Source of the DNA: Phellopilus nigrolimitatus
Taxonomy: Eukaryota; Basidiomycota; Agaricomycetes; Hymenochaetales; Hymenochaetaceae
NCBI GenBank assembly: GCA_021029095.1
Contig: JAJOHG010000089.1
Coordinates: forward strand, 1-64,000
Reading direction: 5' to 3'
DNA: 64,000 bases
Shown here one piece after another: positions 54,976-64,000 of the stretch. A program made the translations under genes and the position numbers. Numbering within the stretch: position 1 is the stretch's first letter; each line of letters starts with the position of its first letter. The notes beneath the pieces are model-generated. The model did no database searches, was not told where the DNA came from, and worked only from the letters and a program-made list of their open reading frames with translations.

Positions 54976-57550
54976 TAAGCTCTTACAATAATCCCGACAT
55001 CCCGCACATCCTCTGTCACCTTCAGCCATGATTTCATGAGATCGAATGAGCGTAACAATGAGTTTTTCGTGTTAGGGAGTTGGGATCGCTCTTCAGTCTA
55101 TTTAGGACCCTCAATCCGCACAACATCAAACATATGAGACCATCATACTGTTATTTTCCGCATCACTTGAGGAGGCTTGTATTAGGCTTATTAGGTTAAT
55201 AGTAGAAAACCCCTCGCGGGATTCGCACATGCCGAAGCTGAGGGCCGCAGGAGGATCTGCGGGCTATGTATACAAGACCCGAGTAGCTAGCAGCTTCTTG
55301 TAAACAACATTCTCGTGGAGTACGCTCGACTCTGCTCTTTCGCTCTTTTTTTTTCTAGTTCACCCCAGTCTATCGTCTTCGTTCGCGTCTGCTCCACTCA
55401 GAATTTTGAACGGAACGTGCTGTTGTGCCTGGTGGGACCGCATAGACTTCTAGCTAGCATGATTGGCTACGACGCGCATCTCTTCCCTGTCTTGTCTCTT
55501 CTTGGTAGGCCGGTGATTACATCAGGAGGCGTTGAATGCTTCCGAAGCGTGTGCCCGACGCGCGGCGCATGCTTTAGTTGTCGTTCGACGGGAAGGAGGA
55601 TTGCTCCTTAGTTTCCTTAAAGTGAGAGGGTTCGATGTTGGTCAGAGAAGGAGAAGTCTGGTATAGGGGGGAAGCATTAGGGCAGCTCAAGCGGGAGTGA
55701 AGACTGCGGATTTGTCTATTGATGCTTTCAAATCAGATAGCTTCTATGCCTTGTTGGTCGCAAATGATTTCACCTGAAGATACTCTCGCAACGGAAAAGA
55801 TTTATGGGAAACCGTCCAGGTACTTCGAAGCTATCTGAATTTAAGGACGCGGCCGGGCTCTATTCTTTTGTATAGAAGAATCAGAGAAGCAAAGATAGCG
55901 TCAATGATCAGTGTGACACAGTTCACCGCATTGACGGATAGATCAAGCTTGAGTCTTCGTTGTTGTTGCCCTGCGGATCTCAGTGTGTTCTCTTGCAATA
56001 TCTGGCGACCTTCTGAGCTCTTCTCTTAATCTCGAACGCTAATCAAGCCTTCTTGTGCCAATAAAAACCGAAAATATTTTTGTTGCCGTACAGAAAGATG
56101 TGGCTGTAGAGCTGAACAAGAAAAACAAGGTTCTGGTCGCAGGTCGCGGGAGCGGCGGAAGTAATAGACGTCGAACACCGGTGCTTCGTCGTCATCTCAC
56201 CATCCCGCCATCTCGCCAACTTGTGTCCCTCTAGCAAAACTAATTTTGAGTAGGAAATGGCAGCCGCCAACTCAGTCAACGACCGCCATAATTGTTTTCG
56301 TCAGCAATGAGATATCGCCACAATTTTTTTTAAAGCCAAACAGACAGCAACGCGCTAGGGGGCCTCCATTAATAAACGAGACTGCTTAGATTTCGACATA
56401 ATTGGCTAGGTCAACCCGATTTCCTTCTGGATGAACAAATATAAATCGATTGTTCAATCTACATTAGCGAGGAGAGGTTGAGCGGGGGGAGCGGCCGTAG
56501 TTCGCTCAGACGGCCGGGATCTGCATATGCTTAACGACAAGGAGGCGTAACACGCATCGGACGGCTGCAGTCCGGAAGTTTCATTAGACGGTCGACCATG
56601 AATTCTGATCCATCTAGAAAGAAGAAAAAAATCGCGTTTGGGCGTTGATTCGGCTCACTCCTCTCTGTAAGCGGAGTTTGGACCAGTCACTCCATTTTCT
56701 GTTATCGGAGGTTCCTAGCCAGGTCGTAAAAAAGGGAGCAATGCGGAGGAAGAAAATAATGAGATGAAGAAGCAGAACAAGCTGTAACAGACGGCAGGCA
56801 GACAAAAAGAGATACCTTCACATCAATGCATTCGAGCAGTGTACGAGGTTAATCACTAACTGGACGCGGACACGCCTATCAGCGCAGGGGCGCCACATTT
56901 AGTTCCGACCACACTTAGCTTTGAAGAAGGGAGGAACCAAGGTCGAAGACAGCTCCAATTAACTTTGACCATCGAGGGTCATTATATTATTATGCATTCG
57001 ACCTTGTAGCCCGCATGGAGACGTCTGTACACGTAAACGATAGGATGGCGCTCATTTGACTTGTTCCCGAGGCAATCGCAATACGCGCTTCTGCTCCGCT
57101 GGTGCTGCAAGCCAGACCGAGAACAAACACTAAATTCTTCTTCAGGAGCTTAACCCACGGGAAGACGAGAGCTGATGATAGGACAACCAAACAGAACACG
57201 CACTGGCAATTGCCCATTGGCGCCTGATCTACGGGAGGTGACCAAGAAGTGTGAATGTTTAGTTGGGCCATGATATTTGAAGTCCGATTTTGAATATAGA
57301 AGCGTGTTTTTCTTCTCCCTAGCTTTGAACTTACATAGAAAACCACGACTAAGTTTAGGTGCGATCTAGGCCTATACATATATTGACAAAAAGTACCTGT
57401 CAGCAGGGGGGCCACGTGTGCAGAAATAGAAAAAAAGAAAAGGCCCACCGATGAAAATACACAAAATATTTCTTCCGCAAAATCCATTTACTCTCCCTAT
57501 TGTTTACATTCATCCCCAGTCAGCCTGCGCCACCAGCTCCAGCTCAGCAT
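54976..57550. other. Gene-poor stretch, nothing recognised
   Basis: Both strands show only short ORFs without family motifs. A GTATACAAGA tract near 55270 and a T-rich run at 55345 are the only features I noted. Confidence 0.45.
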
Positions 57551-57554
57551 CACT

Positions 57555-58235
57555 CTAAGTACGCATGTTTTCAGCTCCAACAGCGAGGACACGCTCGTCC
57601 CACAACGCAGTCCACCAGCGGCACATCGCCTTTCGCACGCCGAGCTCATTTGTGCCAAGCTTCCCCGCTCGCCACACCTCCAGTGAGCCATGCCAGATGT
57701 CGTCCGCGGCTCCCTCTTCGAGCACAAGTCCCACGCCCTCCGCAAGTCGTGCGAAGTTGTTGCACACGTGCGGCGGTGTGTACGTCCCGGCGGCGACGTA
57801 CGCGCGTGCGGAGGAGTTGCGAGCGAGGAGTTGAATGAGCGAGGAGAGGATTGCTGGGTGCGAGTTGTGGAAGTGCAGGAGATCGGAAAGGATGACAACG
57901 TCAAACCCCAGAGCTTCTGGGTGGGTACATGGGTTAGTGCGAGAGCACAGTATATTGCTTGCAACGAGGTACATAAGTTAGATGTTAATACAAAAAACAT
58001 GCTTGACACTTACAGGAGTGGGCCGGCGTCTGTCCCCCATTCGTGCCCTTTGCACACGACCGAACCGCGACGGCGGAGCGTTGACGTTGGTGGGCTTGCC
58101 TTGGCGTTGGGCGCAGTGTCACTGGGCGATGAGGGAATGGAGATGGGCAAGGGCTGGGGCGGCTGGGAGGAGAGCGAGTTCTCCGGGGCTCTGTGCGTGC
58201 ATTTCTCAGGTTCATGGTATACATGGTCTTAATTG
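57555..58235 (-). pseudogene. Fragment of a nicotinamide N-methyltransferase-like gene
   Basis: The minus strand first reads SVVCKGHEWGTDAGPLL (about 58080-58020), a GTAAGTGTC donor and an intron of about 100 bases. Then it reads EALGFDVVILSDLLHFHNSH (about 57905-57850), ILSSLIQLLARNSSARAYVA, AAGTYTPPHVCNNFARLAEG and GVRKAMCRWWTALW. This is the C-terminal half of a class I methyltransferase of the NNT1/METTL21-like group that modifies small molecules or protein lysines. The N-terminal SAM-binding motif (E.GAG.G) is absent: upstream, near 58236, the sequence becomes PDE on the other strand. The intron junction does not keep phase as I read it, another sign of decay. Confidence 0.55.
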
Positions 58236-58240
58236 TGCAG

Positions 58241-58987
58241 GTATGCGGAGCTGTTGAGCGACATGTACACCCAGACACAAACCGCGGTTAACCAACCCGT
58301 GCTACCGTAAGTCCAGTGCGAACCCGCAGACGCGACTGAGCACTCATGTTTTATCTAGAGCTCTCCCCGCCATAGACATGGCAACTCGACATCGTCTGAT
58401 CGACGCTCTCGATAGCTGGCACTTTGAGCCGCATAAGCTTCCGGATGAGGAGGTGATCGCGTGCGCGCAATTGTTATTTGAAGCAGTACTCCGTATTGAG
58501 GGCATGCCGGAACTGGTCGGGGTATCGTTGGGTGCGTCTCTTGCAGGCTTACTCGAAAGCAGTCGTTCTGAACATATACAATAGACCATTTATGCTCGTT
58601 CCTTCTTCATTTACGGCAAGCGTACCGTGCGACGAACAGTTATCACAACTTCCAACACGCTCTTGACGTGTTCCAAGCGACACACATGTATTTACGTTCC
58701 GCGGGCGCTGTTCCTCCAGTCGCAATCCTACATCTACCCGAACACGACCCACGAGGTCGATGGCGTGCCCACGATGAAATGAAAGCGTCTTGGACTGGGA
58801 TCCTTCGAAAGGAGGACATTTTCGCGCTGTATGTCGCCGCTATCGGTCACGACGTCGGGCATCCGGGCTTCAATAATATGTTTATGGTACGTGCGGTCTT
58901 TTCCGAAAAAATTCCAACGTTAAACTTGCGCAGAAAAATGCACAGGCTCCGCTTTCGCAGGTATATGACCACAAGTCCGCTCTGGAG
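58241..58987 (+). pseudogene. cAMP phosphodiesterase, middle exons with HD motifs
   Basis: Exons 58241-58306, 58359-58531, 58621-58886 and 58934-58987 splice in phase. They read YAELLSDMYTQTQTAVNQPV, HRLIDALDSWHFEPHKLPDE, QLLFEAVLRIEGMPEL and YHNFQHALDVFQATHMYL. Then come EDIFALYVAAIGHDVGHPGF and KNAQAPLSQVYDHKSALE. HNFQHA and HDVGHPG are the metal-binding signatures of class I cyclic-nucleotide phosphodiesterases, high-affinity PDE2 type, which hydrolyse cAMP in the Ras/PKA pathway. Sequence after SALE (58987) is foreign (SEC24-like, opposite strand); before 58241 it is a methyltransferase piece. The next expected residues are MHC..LL, exactly where the minus-strand half at 52841 starts. Confidence 0.75.
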
Positions 58988-59218
58988 CTCACGCGGGTCA
59001 TGCGGAGCCATCAGCAGGTTTGTGGTGTACAGTGCGTGTGGTTTCTGCCCGCCTGCGAGCCCCATCTGTGAGAACTGGCCTGTCACCACGCTCATCTGCT
59101 GCTGGTATCCCGACTGCGCAGGTGAGTGCACGGGTGCACCACTACCAAAGCCGGGCGCGTTGATGCATTCAGGTGCGGCGGACTGGAACAACTCACTGCT
59201 GGGTCTGTTACCCCGCAA
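58988..59218 (-). pseudogene. SEC24-like coat protein fragment
   Basis: The minus strand reads ELFQSAAPECINAPGF, SPAQSGYQQQMSVVTGQFSQ, MGLAGGQKPHALYTTNLLMA and PHDPREL. A Gln/Gly/Pro-rich stretch leading into ALY..NLL..P.DPREL is what I recall from the N-terminal part of fungal Sec24, the COPII cargo-binding subunit. It stops abruptly at the PDE junction (58987/58988), where the joined sequence contains GAGCTC. About 75 residues only; the family call is moderate. Confidence 0.4.
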
Positions 59219-59386
59219 ACTGGCATTTCCCGAGTGTGGTCATAGAACGTCGTCGTCGTCGTCGTCACGCTTAGGCCACAGTGTGCGACGGGTTGTGTGC
59301 GAGGCTTGGATCGAGCTGAAGCGGTGGATGGGCTTAATATAGATAGCCACTGAGGCTGAACTTACATGCCGCGCGGCGGATGAAAC

Positions 59387-59590
59387 TCACGCGGTTCGAG
59401 TACAGGCTCTCGTGAATTGACGCCGCGCGCGAGAGCGGACGCCGCCGGTCGACGACGCCTCCGCAGTGTCTTGATGCATGAACTTGATCCAGTCGAGGCG
59501 GATGAAGCAGACGATATTCCAGACCCAGACGATACTGATCCAGCCAGCAGAGATGGAGACAGCCTCAAAGGCATGCACCATCATAGGCAG
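59387..59590 (-). pseudogene. Plasma-membrane H+-ATPase (PMA1-type) C-terminal fragment
   Basis: The minus strand reads AFEAVSISAGWISIVWVWNI then VCFIRLDWIKFM. This matches the last transmembrane helix of fungal P-type proton pumps (GW..I.WVWN...F.PLD.IKF). The short tail afterwards is not conserved. The fragment begins right beside a 25-base G run and is only about 65 codons long. It is unrelated to the calcium pump 400 bp away. Confidence 0.55.
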
Positions 59591-59597
59591 TTCCCAC

Positions 59598-59622
59598 GGG
59601 GGGGGGGGGGGGGGGGGGGGGG
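59598..59622 (+). repeat. Poly(G) tract, 25 bases
   Basis: The longest of three G runs. It separates the PMA1-type fragment from the 3' flank of the calcium ATPase gene; 59623-59955 holds no gene. Confidence 0.9.
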
Positions 59623-59955
59623 ACAGTTCTCAGGACAGCTTTAGGTGCAAAGTCACATGATAGCTTTTTGGGAGCCCTATCCCGGTAAGAGGGAGCTTCG
59701 CTCCCAAGAAATTACTTATGTAATTAGAGTGACAACAATCTCGTGTTATATCACGGAGACGTGATATTTACTACTGAATTATAAGCTGCTAATGAATACG
59801 AAAACCTGGAACGAACCGTATTCACTGTCAGATGGTCGACTGTAGGAGGAAAGGCGGGAAGGGGTGCTATGGACACAAAAAAGAGCAGGTTGCAGTTCGG
59901 GTTAGTCACGCCAAGAAAGCGCGCGCGTGCGCGTGCGCACACAGGTCAACCGATC

Positions 59956-62900
59956 TCAGACGGTGCCGGCGTCTGCGGGCGGCGTCTTCCCGCCCCACTT
60001 CTTGTACGCCGGGTCGTCTTCCGTCGTCTCAGGGTGCAGTTGGAGCTTTCCCTCCCACAGAGCGGCGGACGAGCGACTCGGGTCCGAGCTTGCGGGGTCT
60101 GAGAGCGAGCCGCCGCGCTGCGGCGCCCAGCCGGCGCCGACAGTCGTCGCAACAATCGTAGGCAGCATCGTCATAATACTCGGCAGGCGCACGCCCGCCT
60201 CTTCGAGGCGCGTGGAACGGCTCTTCGCGACGAATGAGCTCGCGCGCGCGCGCCCACCGCGCAGGTTGCTGAACATTGTGAGGTTGTCGCGCAGCAGGTT
60301 GATAGCTGGATTCCACTCGCCCTCCTCGACGTTCGGGCGCTCGGTCGGCAGGACATCTGGGTCGCGCAAGAGACGCAATTTGATGAACAGACACTCGACG
60401 GGCGGGTTGGGAATCAGTCGGATGAGGTAGCCAATGGGTATAGACATGAAACCCAAAGCGACCGAGATCCCCCAGTCGCGGCCTATTATCGGGGACACCT
60501 GGAAAGCAGAGCCGCCGACAAAGACAATCAGGATCTGCACACCAATTTCTAATAAGACGAGTTAAAAAAATCAAGAAGTTAGCACATAACAAAACCAACA
60601 GCGCGACAAGACAAACCGAGAAGCGTGATCACGATAAAATAGTAATTTCGCATAATGCCCTCGAAGATATTTTTCTTGCTGTCGATGCGGCGCGAGTTGA
60701 TCGAGTTGAAGATCTGCATAAAGACGAACGCGTTGAAGACGAGCGTGTTCAGCCGCGTCGTGTTGTCGAGCTGTACGGACTCGTTATTCGGGTCCGGGCG
60801 GTAGTCGAAGATAGCGCTCCCCGCAAAATGGAAAACAAGTATGACGATCGTCTGGTACACCGACTGCCCGAAGATCTGCTTGTACATATCCACGTTGAAC
60901 AACGGCGCCGTCTTCTTGTCAGGCTTGCGGTCGAGCAGCGCGGGCGACGCGGGGTCTGTCGCAAGCGCGAGCGCGGCGAACGTGTCCATGATGATGTTGA
61001 TCCACAGCAGCTGCACCGCCGACAACGCGCTCTCCTCCTGCGACGACGCGACCGCGGTGACGAACGTAATGATCACCGCGGTGATGTTCACTGACACCTG
61101 GAACTGGAGGAACTTGCGCACCGCGTCGTTCACGCAGCGGCCCCACATGATCGCCTTCACGATCGACGCGAAGTTGTCGTCCATGAGGATGATATCCGAC
61201 GCCTCCTTCGCGACCTCCGTGCCCGCGACGCCCATCGAGAACCCGACGTGTGCCGTCTTGAGTGCCGGCCCGTCGTTCGTACCGTCGCCGGTCACGCCGA
61301 CGATCTCGCCGAGCTCCTTCAGCTTCTCGACCAGGATCTTCTTGTCCTCCGGCGACGACCGCGCGAGCACTTGCAGCCGGGGCACGACCTCGAGCATGTC
61401 GCGGTCGTTCAGGTCGCGGAATACCGGGCCTTCCATGATAATCCCGCCAGACGTGAAGATGCCGCATTGGAGCGCGATCGAGCGGGCGGTTAGGACGTTG
61501 TCACCGGTGCACATTTTGACTACCACGCCGGCCTTGAGACAACTTGCCACGGCCTCGGTCACGCCCTCGCGTAGGGGGTCCTCAATGCCAGTAATAGCAA
61601 TGAGCGTGAGGTCCGTCGCGAGTTCTTCGTAAGGTACCTGCGAGAACATTTAAGAGTCAGCACTAAAGAAACGCGCACAACCAACCCCCCGAACCCACCT
61701 CGTCCGCATCCGCAGAGCCAGCAGGCGGCCACTCGTCCAAATCCCGATAGCATACCGCAATCGTCCGCAGCGTCTGGTTTGCATAAATTACTATCGTCCG
61801 CGAGATATTATCCTTCGCGACCGGGTCGATCTCCTTTGTCTCCACCTTATCGTCCTCCTCCGCGTCCTTGACATCATCACCAGGGCGGGCCACCACGACA
61901 TGCCGCGTGCACTTCTTCGTCAGGATCTCGCTCGCGCCCTTAAGGTACAACCGCCACCGGCCGTTGGCGCGCTTCACGACGACGCCCATCGCCTTGCGCT
62001 CCGAGCTGAACGGGAGCATCTGCACGACGTCCGCGCTCGCACGCGTCTTGCCGTAGTCCGCCCACCCGAGCTCCTGCGCGAAGCGCAGCAGCGCCGTCTC
62101 CGTCTTGCTCCCCACAAACGTGCGTGCACCGGTCTTGCTGTCCTCGTCCTCGAACGCCGTCGAGTTCACCGCGAGCGCGTCGTTGAACAGCCGGCGCAGC
62201 GCGGGGGACAGCACGTCGTTCAGCTCGCTCTGGTCGATCGAGAAATCGTCCGGGCGCCGTCGGCGCTGTTCTCTCTCCTCCGGCGTCTCGCGTACGCCGG
62301 GCTCCTCGCCCACGTTCGTGCGCGCCTGGTTCTCCGCGAGGCGCAGGACGAACTTGGCGCGGATGCCGACCGAGCCCGCGACGACGCTCATCACGTTCTG
62401 CGTGAGCGTGCCCGTTTTGTCCGTGCACACGACGCTCGCGTTCGCCATCGTCTCGCAGCTGCCGAGCACGCGCACGAGCAAGTTCTCCTGCGTCATGCGC
62501 TTCGTCGCGAACGCGAGCGCGAGCGTCACCGCGAGCGGCAGGCCCTCGGGTACCGCGACGACGATGAGCGTCACGCTGATGATAAGGATCTGCACGAACG
62601 CGAGCCCCTTCTGGTTCGCGGAGAGCACGGGGTCGCCGGTGCCGAGCTGCACGAAGAAGCGGATGAGCAGCGCGACGAAGAGCAGGAGGCCCGCGGCGCT
62701 CCCGAGTTTGGCAATTAGCTCCGCGAGATCGTTCAGCTTCGTCTGCAGCGGCGTGTTGTCGTTGTCCGTTCGCAGCGCTGTCAAATAAATTTAGATGACC
62801 GCTCGCTGCAAAATTAAAAGAGCCCGCTTACCCATCATGATCCGCCCGTTGAAGCTTTTGACGCCAACCACAATGACGACGTAGCTACCGACACCCTCAA

Positions 62901-64000
62901 GGACCTTGCTTCCGCTCACGACGAAGCAGTCCGTGTGCGAGCTTAAAGAACCGTCCGCCTCTCCCTTCTTGCAGTCGGCGTACGGCGCCTTTTTAATCGC
63001 GTCGCTCTCGCCTGTCATGCCCGACTCGTCGCACTTGACGTTGTGCCCTGTAAGGAAGACGCCGTCGCAGGGGACGACCTCGCCCGGCTCCAGCAGCGCG
63101 ATGTCTCCGACGACCACATCCTAAAGACAGTTTCGCAGAAATCAGCAAAAAAGAATAAAGTATATGATTTAATAGACACGCACTTTCACGTTGATGACTT
63201 TCTCAGCACCGTCGCGGATAACCTTGACCGTGCGGTCTTCCTTCTTCTCGTTCAGCTTCTTAAACTGCTTCTCCTTCTGCCAGTCATTCATCGAGCCGAC
63301 GACGACGACGATGACGATCGCAACCATGATCGCCACGCCTTCACCCAAAAAAACAAAAATAAGCAACAGCCTCTTACTCAAACAACAAGCCGCGTGCACC
63401 TTCTACCCAATCGACCGGCGGCTGCGTGCACGTCTGCCCGTTCCCGCACGAGAACGTCGGGCGCTGAGTGCCGAAGTCCTGGAAGAGGCCCAGCGCGAGC
63501 GAGACGACCGCGGCAATGCTTAGCAGCACGAGCACCTTGTCGTTCAGCGCGAGCCACATGAGCAGCAGCAGGCTCTTGCTCGCGCGCGCGGGGAGCACGT
63601 TCTGCCCGTACACGCGCTGGCGATCCGCGTGCGTCGCGTGCACCCCCGACTCCGCGGAGGAGAACGCGGGGGGCGCGCCGTCGCCGCTTCCCTTGTGCCC
63701 CTTCTTGCCGCCGGGCTCCGCCCTCTTCGCGGATTGTTGATTGGACAGCCCACGGCGTGCGTCTGTGCCAAGGCCGTGGAGCAGCCCGTCGACGCCGCCG
63801 AGTGCCTCGAGCGCGTGCAGGCTTTTCGGGTCGACAAGCCGCGCGAGCGCGACCGCGCTGAGCTGCGCAGGGAACGGGCCCATATCCGCCTCCGCGCCCG
63901 GCTCGTCGCTGCCGAGCGCAATCTGCCGTTCGCGCACCACTCGCTCCTTCTCCTTCCTCCCTATTTCTGCTGCGTCTGTGTCGGATTTGCGTTTCTGGCC
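59956..64000 (-). CDS. Calcium-transporting P-type ATPase, PMC1/PMCA type (5' end outside window)
   Basis: Exons (minus): beyond 64000-63400, 63338-63184, 63120-62832, 62777-61699, 61637-60617, 60548-59956; introns of 54-68 bases all keep phase. About 1,245 residues are visible. Landmarks: an N-terminal cytosolic stretch, M1-M2 (KVLVLLSIAAVVSLALGLFQ, VEGVAIMVAIVIVVVVGSMN), actuator with CDESGMTGESD, M4 with VAVPEGLPLAV, and the phosphorylation motif CTDKTGTLTQN (Asp codon 62421-62419). Further on are the nucleotide domain, the hinge VTGDGTNDGPALKTAHVGFS and the M5-M10 helices (LLWINIIMDTFAALALATDP). The PEGLP and NIIMD sites are those of type IIB pumps, which drive Ca2+ out of the cytosol into the vacuole or across the plasma membrane. 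The C-terminal tail after M10 is about 110 residues. The frame is open to the right edge, so the start lies outside. No lesions seen. Confidence 0.93.

Noticed and set aside
52841..58987. A single clean inversion explaining the split phosphodiesterase
   Set aside because: At the other breakpoint (52.86 kb) the rest of the SEC24-like gene should appear on the plus strand, and it does not; PDE sequence is also missing before 58241.
60841..62788. Long plus-strand ORFs over the calcium ATPase
   Set aside because: Antisense shadows; the minus strand carries DKTGTLT, TGES and GDGTNDGPAL motifs.

Overview
The window is nuclear DNA from a filamentous basidiomycete, most likely a mushroom-forming Agaricomycete. 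The genes are split by many short introns (about 47-90 bases) with GT...AG ends. Recognisable families include a DUF6534-type membrane protein, multi-ZZ zinc-finger proteins and a PMC1-type calcium pump. Most of the window is not ordinary gene space: it is dominated by inverted repeats, small DNA transposons and broken pieces of host genes. I had no alignments or databases, so all family names come from motif recognition.

Layout. 1-11.6 kb is a graveyard of host-gene pieces (MED14-like, three RPN2 pieces in both orientations, a DUF7729-like secreted protein, NUP192-like) among foldback repeats. 12.0-20.65 kb holds two tail-to-tail copies of a cargo-carrying terminal-inverted-repeat element with a multi-ZZ zinc-finger gene; one copy (B) sits inside the end of the other (A) with a 6-bp target duplication. 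21.2-26.5 kb is a complete ten-exon gene for a 1,564-residue protein with nine copies of a Cys2-His-Cys module. 27.1-29.3 kb holds a bZIP-like remnant and an intact DUF6534-type seven-helix gene. 30.3-31.2 kb is a MITE-like element. 31.3-36.4 kb holds a putative membrane protein with frame breaks, a C2H2 zinc-finger gene and a small secreted ORF. 36.5-37.3 kb is a Tc1/mariner relic. 39.9-42.2 kb is a Ser/Pro-rich gene with a probable GC-AG intron. 44.6-45.8 kb is a CFA20-domain gene. 46.4-50.9 kb is a third ZZ-carrying element (C) with a perfect 6-bp target duplication. 51.2-59.6 kb is scrambled: the 3' half of a cAMP phosphodiesterase on the minus strand, its middle exons on the plus strand 6 kb away, and short pieces of a methyltransferase, a SEC24-like gene and a plasma-membrane H+-ATPase. 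59.96 kb to the window end is a calcium ATPase gene running off the right edge.

The genes that look alive are the C2HC-array gene, the DUF6534-type gene, the CFA20 gene, the calcium ATPase and, with reservations, the C2H2 and Ser/Pro-rich genes. They share no pathway; they are separate loci among repeats. The two most novel-looking things are (i) the ZZ-cargo TIR element, with 6-bp target duplications and long subterminal arrays of GATC-centred palindromes, and (ii) the nine-module C2HC gene, whose exon phases point to growth by exon duplication. Frame breaks of one base recur in otherwise good genes, so some may be sequence errors.
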